6,817 nucleotides of DNA from an uncultured Eubacteriales bacterium (GTDB lineage Bacteria > Bacillota > Clostridia > UBA1381), in NCBI GenBank assembly GCA_900556575.1, contig USPO01000080.1:1-6817 (forward strand), in the 5' to 3' direction. The number at the start of each line of letters is the position of its first letter. The stretch's first letter is position 1. Of this stretch, positions 1 through 3,742 are shown piece after piece. A program made the translations under genes and the position numbers. The notes under the pieces were generated by a model that saw only the letters and a list, made by a program, of their open reading frames with translations, was not told the DNA's origin and did not search any database.

Positions 1-168
1 CATCGTACAACAGGATATATAAAAGCTACTGGGACAACAACACATGATCAAAAGAACAATGCAATACAAAATAGAATTGTTAATTGTGATCCTAACACAC
101 TTCAATTACTTACTGATGAACAGCACGATGTTATACACCCGTACTTCATGGCAGAAAAGGCAAATTGA
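1..168 (+). CDS. C-terminal fragment of unrecognised protein upstream of the integrase
   Basis: An open frame enters from the left edge and reads 55 codons to a TGA at 166-168; the other two plus-strand frames stop within the first 60 bases. The visible tail is polar, Thr/Asn/Gln-rich at first, and ends HPYFMAEKAN. I do not recognise a family. A hairpin begins just before the stop and continues past it, as expected at the end of a transcribed gene, which supports the frame being coding. Its place directly before an integrase gene on the same strand suggests cargo or a control gene of the mobile element (excisionase genes often sit here), but nothing in the visible residues shows that. The AT-rich composition makes a chance open frame of this length possible. 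Confidence 0.45.
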   Translation, partial: HRTTGYIKATGTTTHDQKNNAIQNRIVNCDPNTLQLLTDEQHDVIHPYFMAEKAN

Positions 169-197
169 GGCGGATACCAAACCGCCTCATATTTGCC
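159..197 (+). terminator. Hairpin at end of the first gene, possible terminator
   Basis: The left arm at 159-173 ends GAGGCGG and pairs with CCGCCTC at 182-188 around an 8-nt loop. The pairing continues outward (GGCAAATT with ATATTTGCC) with one bulged base, giving about 15 bp. The left arm overlaps the TGA stop at 166-168. No T-run follows on the plus strand, while the minus-strand reading is followed by TTTT, so it is a weak terminator by the usual rule and may act in either direction or only protect a 3' end. Confidence 0.5.
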
Positions 198-232
198 GTT
201 ATAGATAAGCAGAAAAAAATTACAATAAATTA

Positions 233-261
233 TTGACTTTTTGAAATGATTATGATATACT
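233..261 (+). promoter_or_regulatory. Integrase promoter
   Basis: TTGACT at 233-238 and TATACT at 256-261 are separated by 17 nt, and TGA directly before the -10 adds an extended -10 element. Transcription would start near 268, giving a leader of about 48 nt before the int start codon. Both elements lie within or between the arms of the inverted repeat at 234-291. Confidence 0.7.
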
Positions 262-291
262 GTTAATGCAATCAATCATTTCAAGAAGTCA
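234..291. repeat. Long inverted repeat spanning the int promoter, likely operator
   Basis: The left arm at 234-251 (TGACTTTTTGAAATGATT) is the reverse complement of the right arm at 274-291 except for one position (T240 against G285), i.e. 17 of 18 bp, with 22 nt between the arms. The left arm starts inside the -35, the -10 lies in the spacer, and the right arm lies just after the expected start of transcription. The RNA would carry only the right arm, so this acts as a DNA site rather than an RNA hairpin. A repressor, Xis or Int bound here would cover the promoter. Confidence 0.7.
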
Positions 292-315
292 TTCGGATAA
301 GAAAGGACAATTGGA

Positions 316-1446
316 ATGGGTAAGAAATTTAACGGCGGTAGCTTGCAAGTCAAGAACGGCATATATCAAGCCGTATTCTCTAAGAACGGTAAAACCATTT
401 GGAGGAGTACAGGAATAAAAGCCGTAAAGGGTAACAAGCGAAAGGCACAAGCAAGGCTTGAAGAGATAAGACAGGAATTACAGAACGATGAGCCACAGAG
501 CAACATATTGTTTACTGACTATTGCAATCAATGGTTAGAAAGCAAGAAAGACACTGTAAGAGAGGTTACTTATATAGGATACTCACAGAAATTAAATTCT
601 GTTATCATTCCATACTTCGCAAAAAAGAAATTTGCTTTATCTGAAATAAAGGTAGCTGATATAGATAGATTTCTCAAAGAACAATCTAAAAATTATGCAA
701 CTTCAAGCCTTAATGGTTTAAAAGCTATTATTAGTAATATCTTTAAGGAAGCCGTAAGAACTGGATTACTTCAAAATAATCCTTGTCAATATACTGTTAT
801 TCCTAAAAGCAAAGTTATTAGCACAGAGGATAATAAAGTATACACAGCAGAAGAAATCAAACACATTCTTACACTATGCGAGGGTAAACCAATACACGAT
901 ATGATATTAATAACATTCAAGTATGGTTTAAGGCGAGAAGAGATGTTTGGATTGCGTTGGAAAGACGTTGATTTCACTAACAAGATAATTCACATCAGAA
1001 ATACAGTTACTATTACTGGAACGAAAAAAATTGAAAGCGAAACAACAAAGACATCTAAAAGCAAGCGTGATTATCCTATTGATGCAGAAATGTTAGAGGT
1101 TTTGCAGAAACTAAAAAAGGCACAGGCAATCAATAAAGGACTGAAAGGCATGGACTATAAGAACGGCGATAAAGTCTTTTTAAAACAAGACGGTTCAGAA
1201 TATTGTGTTGACTATGCAAGACAAGCTTTTAAAAAGTTGTTAAAGAAAAATGGTTTACCCGATACATCATGGCATTATCTAAGACATGGATGCATATCAT
1301 ATATGCATAGTGAGAATATTTCTGATAAGGATATTGCTGATTGGGTAGGACATGAAGACATAAGAACAACCATGAACATATACACAACGATTGATTTTGA
1401 AAGAAAGAAAAGCATATTAGACAGCACAATTAAGTTGTGTGCTTGA
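316..1446 (+). CDS. int: Phage-type tyrosine recombinase / integrase
   Basis: Site-specific recombinase that integrates and excises the mobile element through a covalent phosphotyrosine intermediate. The 376 aa are the usual length for integrases of this type. Residues about 8-50 look like the beta-rich arm-DNA-binding domain followed by a basic helix; 64-155 is the SAM-like core-binding domain; 175-370 is the catalytic domain. The catalytic set is complete: R206 (GLRREE), probable beta-hairpin K245, H320 and R323 in WHYLRHG, H346 in WVGHED, and nucleophile Y356 in MNIYT. The ATG at 316 follows GAAAGGA (301-307) at a good distance. The strong promoter upstream sits within an inverted repeat, so expression is probably controlled. 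No frameshift or missing catalytic residue is visible, so the enzyme should be active. Family assignment is firm; the target site is unknown. Confidence 0.96.
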   Translation: MGKKFNGGSLQVKNGIYQAVFSKNGKTIWRSTGIKAVKGNKRKAQARLEEIRQELQNDEPQSNILFTDYCNQWLESKKDTVREVTYIGYSQKLNSVIIPYFAKKKFALSEIKVADIDRFLKEQSKNYATSSLNGLKAIISNIFKEAVRTGLLQNNPCQYTVIPKSKVISTEDNKVYTAEEIKHILTLCEGKPIHDMILITFKYGLRREEMFGLRWKDVDFTNKIIHIRNTVTITGTKKIESETTKTSKSKRDYPIDAEMLEVLQKLKKAQAINKGLKGMDYKNGDKVFLKQDGSEYCVDYARQAFKKLLKKNGLPDTSWHYLRHGCISYMHSENISDKDIADWVGHEDIRTTMNIYTTIDFERKKSILDSTIKLCA

Positions 1447-1449
1447 TTG

Positions 1450-1469
1450 TTTTTAGATATTTTTTAGAT
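1450..1469 (+). repeat. Tandem TTTTTAGAT copies directly after int
   Basis: TTTTTAGAT occurs at 1450-1458 and again at 1461-1469, an 11-bp step that puts both on the same face of the DNA. Short direct repeats beside an integrase gene are typical of arm-type sites bound by the integrase N-terminal domain. A second pair, TGCATATTT at 1495-1503 and 1526-1534, lies 31 bp apart (about three helical turns). In AT-rich DNA either pair could be chance. Confidence 0.35.
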
Positions 1470-1572
1470 GTTGCTATAACAGGGAGCTAAAAAGTGCATA
1501 TTTAAAGGGATTTTTGATAACTTATTGCATATTTTTAATAAATGTAATATTTCTTTAATCTGAACATTGCCT

Positions 1573-1601
1573 CTGCTTTAATTCCGGAAAGCAGGACCTG
1601 C
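1573..1601. repeat. Overlapping palindromes (two exclusive hairpins)
   Basis: CTGCTTT (1573-1579) pairs with AAAGCAG (1588-1594) around an 8-nt loop. The last bases of that stem are also part of a second perfect palindrome, GCAGG-A-CCTGC, at 1591-1601. The two structures exclude each other. No T-run follows, so this is not a standard terminator. It could be a protein-binding site in the attachment region. Confidence 0.4.
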
Positions 1602-1687
1602 ATCGGTTTACAGCCTATACATGAAAAATTAGTGTTCTGTAACCCACTTAAAAATGGCAGATAGCTTCAGTTAGCTTATAACAGACA

Positions 1688-1723
1688 AAAACAGGACGGC
1701 TTTTTTTACTGCCGTCCTGTTTT
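1688..1723. terminator. Strong bidirectional intrinsic terminator
   Basis: AAAACAGGACGGC at 1688-1700 pairs perfectly over 13 bp with 1711-1723 around a 10-nt loop that contains seven T. Read on the minus strand, the stem ends in a run of T and lies 43 bp after the stop of the small CxxC gene, so it is best explained as that gene's terminator. On the plus strand the stem ends TTTT and would also stop transcripts coming from int. Confidence 0.85.
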
Positions 1724-1766
1724 GTATCTTCACATCTTAATTGCATCATTACTTCCCCGTGCTTTT

Positions 1767-1922
1767 TTAATCCTTCAAATCCTCCTCCCCTCTTTTTATG
1801 CAAACGACACATTCCGTCTGTCTGCCACATTTTTCGCATTGACCCGGTTTTGTCAAAAACCTATCCTCCTTGAATTCAAGACCGTATTCTTTCTTAAAGC
1901 AATTAATACACATTTCATCCAT
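1767..1922 (-). CDS. Small protein with three CxxC pairs, probable zinc-binding
   Basis: A 51-residue protein on the minus strand, starting with the ATG at 1922-1920 and ending with TAA at 1769-1767. The start is supported by AAGGGAG at 1937-1931 with 8 nt spacing, a near-perfect promoter upstream and a strong terminator downstream. Six cysteines form three CxxC pairs: C5-C8 (CINC), C29-C32 (CEKC) and C38-C41 (CVVC). The last two are spaced as in a small zinc ribbon or knuckle, with GRQTE between them. There is no signal peptide or membrane segment; the N-terminal linker is charged and the C-terminus acidic. I do not recognise a named family; zinc or iron binding is inferred from the cysteines only. 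It is divergent from an RHH gene and probably controlled through the palindrome over its transcript start. Confidence 0.75.
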   Translation of the reverse strand: MDEMCINCFKKEYGLEFKEDRFLTKPGQCEKCGRQTECVVCIKRGEEDLKD

Positions 1923-1938
1923 TCTTTTTTCTCCCTTC

Positions 1939-1959
1939 ATATAAAGTATTACTTTATAT
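1939..1959. promoter_or_regulatory. Perfect 21-bp palindrome, probable operator
   Basis: The 10-base arm ATATAAAGTA (1939-1948), a central T (1949) and the exact reverse complement (1950-1959). It lies directly after the -10 of the minus-strand promoter and covers its expected transcription start near 1954, the classic place for a repressor site. The obvious candidate ligand is the ribbon-helix-helix protein encoded 75 bp away on the other strand. The AT-rich sequence makes small palindromes common, but 10 perfect arm pairs placed on a start site is well above what I expect by chance. Confidence 0.65.
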
Positions 1960-1960
1960 T

Positions 1961-1989
1961 ATTATATATTATTTTATATGAAAAGTCAA
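1961..1989 (-). promoter_or_regulatory. Promoter of the CxxC gene
   Basis: On the minus strand TTGACT (1989-1984) is followed after exactly 17 nt by TATAAT (1966-1961). The start would be near 1954, giving a leader of about 31 nt that includes the AAGGGAG ribosome binding site. Confidence 0.75.
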
Positions 1990-2006
1990 TACCTTATCGT
2001 GTATTG

Positions 2007-2015
2007 TGGTATAAT
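2007..2015 (+). promoter_or_regulatory. Extended -10 promoter of the RHH gene
   Basis: TGGTATAAT is a perfect extended -10 element (TGn plus TATAAT at 2010-2015). No good -35 lies 17 nt upstream, which extended -10 promoters tolerate. The start would be near 2022, leaving only about 12 nt before the ATG at 2034, so the leader is little more than the ribosome binding site. Confidence 0.5.
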
Positions 2016-2033
2016 TATTTTGAGGTGATGTTC

Positions 2034-2183
2034 ATGAAGCCATTAAAGAAAAGATTAAGCATAACCATAGACGAAGATATAATCGAAAAAATAAGAGAAA
2101 AAGCAGAGGACTGTGACCGCTCCGTTTCGCAATACATTAATTTGGTGCTTAAAGAGCATTTGAAAAACAGCTCCGATATTTAA
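2034..2183 (+). CDS. Ribbon-helix-helix (Arc/CopG-type) DNA-binding protein
   Basis: A 49-residue protein of the length and pattern of single-domain RHH repressors: basic N-terminus (KPLKKR), beta strand RLSITID at about 7-13, helix at about 14-27 (EDIIEKIREKAEDC), turn with DRSVSQ at 28-33, and a second helix from about 33-45. RHH proteins bind DNA as dimers by inserting the paired strands in the major groove. I chose the ATG at 2034 because GAGGTG (2022-2027) sits 6 nt before it; the in-frame ATG at 2028 is too close, and the open frame further upstream has no coding signal. It is divergent from the CxxC gene and the natural candidate to bind the palindrome at 1939-1959. No toxin gene follows it, which argues against an ordinary antitoxin role. 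Function beyond DNA binding is not shown. Confidence 0.85.
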   Translation: MKPLKKRLSITIDEDIIEKIREKAEDCDRSVSQYINLVLKEHLKNSSDI

Positions 2184-2246
2184 ATGCCGTAATTAATAAC
2201 GGTTAATCTTCTTCATTTTCGGACTTTTTATCGTAATTGCAGCGTA

Positions 2247-2284
2247 TAATCCGCCGCACTGGCTGCCTATTCTGCGGCGGATTA
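2247..2284. repeat. Perfect 12-bp hairpin after the RHH gene
   Basis: TAATCCGCCGCA (2247-2258) pairs perfectly with 2273-2284 around a 14-nt loop. It is a very stable GC-rich stem in AT-rich surroundings, 64 nt after the RHH stop codon. The nearest T-run starts about 12 nt beyond the stem, so it is not a textbook intrinsic terminator, though ending the RHH transcript is the simplest role. Confidence 0.6.
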
Positions 2285-2376
2285 AAATTTACCGTCTTTT
2301 TGTCAATGGTGAATTTATACGAAATTTATTATTAAAATATACAGCTATATTATTTTAATTTTTTCTCTCAAAATCA

Positions 2377-2405
2377 TTGACAAATCGACATAAAAGTGTT
2401 ACAAT
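2377..2405 (+). promoter_or_regulatory. carAB promoter
   Basis: TTGACA at 2377-2382, 17-nt spacer, and TACAAT at 2400-2405 preceded by TGT (extended -10). This is close to the sigma-A consensus, so initiation should be strong and most control is likely to come later, in the roughly 260-nt leader. Transcription would start near 2412. Confidence 0.8.
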
Positions 2406-2431
2406 TAGTTAGATAAAAATATGCATTGATG

Positions 2432-2445
2432 TGGATAAATACTCA
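2432..2445 (+). promoter_or_regulatory. Arginine-box-like site (possible ArgR operator)
   Basis: TGGATAAATACTCA matches the general ARG box TGAATWWWWATTCA at 12 of 14 positions, with one difference in each half. It lies about 20 nt after the expected transcription start of carAB. ArgR control of carbamoyl phosphate synthase genes is known in other bacteria. ARG boxes usually come in pairs, and I see no good second box at the usual spacing, so this is tentative. Confidence 0.35.
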
Positions 2446-2504
2446 CACTAAAAAGGTGTACTTTTCCCATATATGCGGACTAATTCGAAGGGAGAATGAA
2501 AATT

Positions 2505-2627
2505 ATGTTTAAGGCTGAGTCAAACATTAACACAAAAGCTACATATGCCTGGATATGCAATCAGCATAGCCTGTTATTTTCATTTTTCTTTTTATTTTTG
2601 TTGTTGTTAAAAGACATGATTTTTTAG
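2505..2627 (+). CDS. carAB leader peptide (40 codons, U-rich)
   Basis: A small ORF in the car leader: ATG at 2505 after AAGGGAG (2488-2494, 10 nt spacing), stop TAG at 2625-2627. The first half is mixed; residues 23-35 are seven Leu, five Phe and one Ser, and every one of these codons except the first (CTG) begins with T. The tract 2574-2608 is 27 T out of 35 bases. The stop codon lies in the loop of the terminator that follows, so a ribosome reaching it would stop that hairpin from forming. There are no Arg codons, so arginine-codon sensing is unlikely. The arrangement resembles the E. coli pyrBI leader peptide, where UTP level sets polymerase pausing in a U-rich tract. The peptide itself probably has no function. 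A small hydrophobic membrane peptide is the alternative. Confidence 0.6.
   Translation: MFKAESNINTKATYAWICNQHSLLFSFFFLFLLLLKDMIF
2551..2571 (+). promoter_or_regulatory. Small hairpin before the U-rich tract, possible pause hairpin
   Basis: TATGC (2554-2558) pairs with GCATA (2564-2568) around a 5-nt loop, and GG (2551-2552) pairs with CC (2570-2571) across one A-G mismatch. It ends three bases before the U-rich tract begins, where a polymerase pause hairpin would be useful for attenuation. Confidence 0.4.
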
Positions 2628-2644
2628 TCATTGTCTTTTTTTTT
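2609..2644 (+). terminator. Intrinsic terminator / attenuator in the carAB leader
   Basis: AAAAGACATGA (2609-2619) pairs with 2628-2639 (TCA, one bulged T, then TGTCTTTT), and the run of T reaches 2644, nine in total. The loop 2620-2627 contains the leader-peptide stop. It stands 31 nt before the carA start codon on the same transcript, so it can only make sense as a conditional terminator. The stem is AU-rich with three GC pairs and should be easy to disrupt. No upstream segment complementary to its left arm was found, so a ribosome rather than an alternative hairpin is the likelier antiterminator. Confidence 0.75.
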
Positions 2645-2674
2645 GAGTTTATTAACATAAAGGAGTCATAAAAT

Positions 2675-3727
2675 ATGAAAGCACAGCTTATACTTGAGAA
2701 CGGTGTGCGTTTTACAGGCGAAATGTTCGGTGCCTGTAAGGACATTACCGGTGAAATTGTTTTCACAACCAATATGACAGGCTATCAGGAAACACTTACC
2801 GATCCGTCATACTGCGGTCAGATTGTCGTTATGACATTCCCGCTCATCGGAAATTACGGTATTAACCTTGATGACGGTGAGGCAGAGCATCCGCACTTAA
2901 ACGCTTTTGTCGTAAGAGAAAAGTGCAGCTTCCCGTCAAACTTCAGAAATGAAATGAACCTTGATGACTATCTTGCTTCAGAGGGCATTGTAGGCTTAGA
3001 GGGTATAGATACAAGAGCCTTAACACGCATTATTCGTGATTATGGATGTATGAAGGCTGCTATTATGCAGGGCGAGCCTTCGGACGCTGCGGCAAAGGCA
3101 CTTATGGATACATTGGATAACTCAAATGTTATCATGGAATGTACAACAAAGGAAACATATGTAATCAACGAAACCGGAAAGCAGCACGTTGCATTTATTG
3201 ACATGGGTGCAAAATCAGGTATTCTCCGTGACTTAAAGAAGCGCGGTGTAAAAATCACAGTATTCCCGGCTAATGTTTCTGCTGATGAAATCAGAAGTGT
3301 AAATCCTGATTTGGTATTCCTTTCAAACGGACCGGGTAACCCTGAGGACGCTCCGGGAACAGTTGGTACTATCCGCGAGCTTTTGAACGAAGTTCCGATA
3401 TGCGGAATTTGCATGGGACATCAGATAATAGGTCTTGCACTCGGTGCAAAGACTTCAAAGCTTAAATTCGGTCATCACGGCGGAAACCACCCTGTTAAGG
3501 ACCTTATCGGCGGTACATGCTATATAACATCACAGAACCATAACTACATTGTTTCCGATTTACCGGAGGGTGTAGAGAATATGTTCATAAATGTAAATGA
3601 CGGAACCTGCGAGGGCATTATGCATACATCACTTCCTATCATGAGTGTGCAGTTCCATCCGGAGGCTTCACCGGGTCCGCTCGACTCAGGCTGGATATTC
3701 GACAGATTTTTAAAGCTTATCAAATAA
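2675..3727 (+). CDS. carA: Carbamoyl phosphate synthase, small (glutaminase) subunit
   Basis: Hydrolyses glutamine and passes ammonia through a tunnel to CarB for carbamoyl phosphate synthesis, the first step of pyrimidine and a step of arginine synthesis; cytoplasmic. 350 aa is in the family range (E. coli 382). Residues 1 to about 135 are the CPSase small-chain N-terminal domain (FTTNMTGYQE at 30-39, EGIDTRALTR at 109-118). About 172-348 is a class I glutamine amidotransferase domain: SNGPGNPEDAP at 217-227, nucleophile C246 in GICMGHQ, FGHHGGNHPV at 265-274, and H328 and E330 of the triad in QFHPEASPGP. The ATG at 2675 follows AAGGAG (2660-2665). It is first in an operon with carB, 15 nt before it. 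Transcription must pass the attenuator at 2609-2644. All key residues are present. Sometimes named pyrAA. Confidence 0.98.
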   Translation: MKAQLILENGVRFTGEMFGACKDITGEIVFTTNMTGYQETLTDPSYCGQIVVMTFPLIGNYGINLDDGEAEHPHLNAFVVREKCSFPSNFRNEMNLDDYLASEGIVGLEGIDTRALTRIIRDYGCMKAAIMQGEPSDAAAKALMDTLDNSNVIMECTTKETYVINETGKQHVAFIDMGAKSGILRDLKKRGVKITVFPANVSADEIRSVNPDLVFLSNGPGNPEDAPGTVGTIRELLNEVPICGICMGHQIIGLALGAKTSKLKFGHHGGNHPVKDLIGGTCYITSQNHNYIVSDLPEGVENMFINVNDGTCEGIMHTSLPIMSVQFHPEASPGPLDSGWIFDRFLKLIK

Positions 3728-3742
3728 TGGAGGGACAAAGAA

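Larger units (their letters stand above)
1..1446. mobile_element. End of an integrative element (prophage or ICE), boundary not resolved
   Basis: The call rests on the complete phage-type tyrosine integrase at 316-1446 and on the more AT-rich composition of this part compared with carAB. Integrase genes normally sit at one end of the element, near an attachment site. The body of the element therefore lies to the left, outside the window. The right junction is most likely between 1447 and about 1690, but the second attachment site is not visible, so the exact end cannot be set. The small divergent gene pair at 1767-2183 could also belong to the element. Confidence 0.6.
1447..1766. other. Gene-poor stretch downstream of int, candidate attachment region
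   Basis: No convincing gene in either direction: plus-strand ATGs stop within a few codons, and the longest minus-strand frame (about 43 codons, ending near 1536) lacks a clear start and ribosome binding site. The stretch holds two TTTTTAGAT copies, two TGCATATTT copies, overlapping palindromes at 1573-1601, and the strong terminator at 1688-1723. The junction between mobile element and chromosome is most likely here. No tRNA gene or recognisable gene 3' end, the usual integration target, could be identified. Confidence 0.5.
2184..2504. other. Intergenic control region before carAB
   Basis: No gene is supported on either strand up to the leader ORF at 2505. It contains, in order, a hairpin at 2247-2284, a featureless AT-rich stretch, the carAB promoter at 2377-2405, and the first part of the car leader RNA with an arginine-box-like site at 2432-2445. 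I looked for a PyrR-binding loop of the B. subtilis pyr type in the leader and saw none. Confidence 0.6.

Noticed and set aside
1534..1668. Minus-strand open frame of about 43 codons (contains MQVLLSGIKAEAMFRLKK)
   Set aside because: No start codon with a ribosome binding site, no promoter, and it overlaps the palindromes at 1573-1601. It could be a remnant of an older gene but cannot be supported.
1722..2033. Upstream extension of the RHH reading frame (long version of 153 residues)
   Set aside because: The frame is open but runs antisense through the CxxC gene and the divergent promoters, has no ribosome binding site at its first ATG, and only the part from 2034 on shows a protein family pattern.
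2034..2183. RHH protein as antitoxin of a toxin-antitoxin pair
   Set aside because: No toxin-like gene follows it within the expected distance; the next coding material is the car leader about 320 bases on.
2377..2674. PyrR-controlled leader or a known riboswitch
   Set aside because: I found no PyrR-type conserved loop and no competing antiterminator arm for the terminator at 2609-2644. A covariance-model search would be the decisive test.
2539..2772. Minus-strand frame of 77 codons across the car leader
   Set aside because: It is the antisense shadow of the U-rich leader and of the carA start; its Lys-rich middle simply mirrors the T-rich tract.
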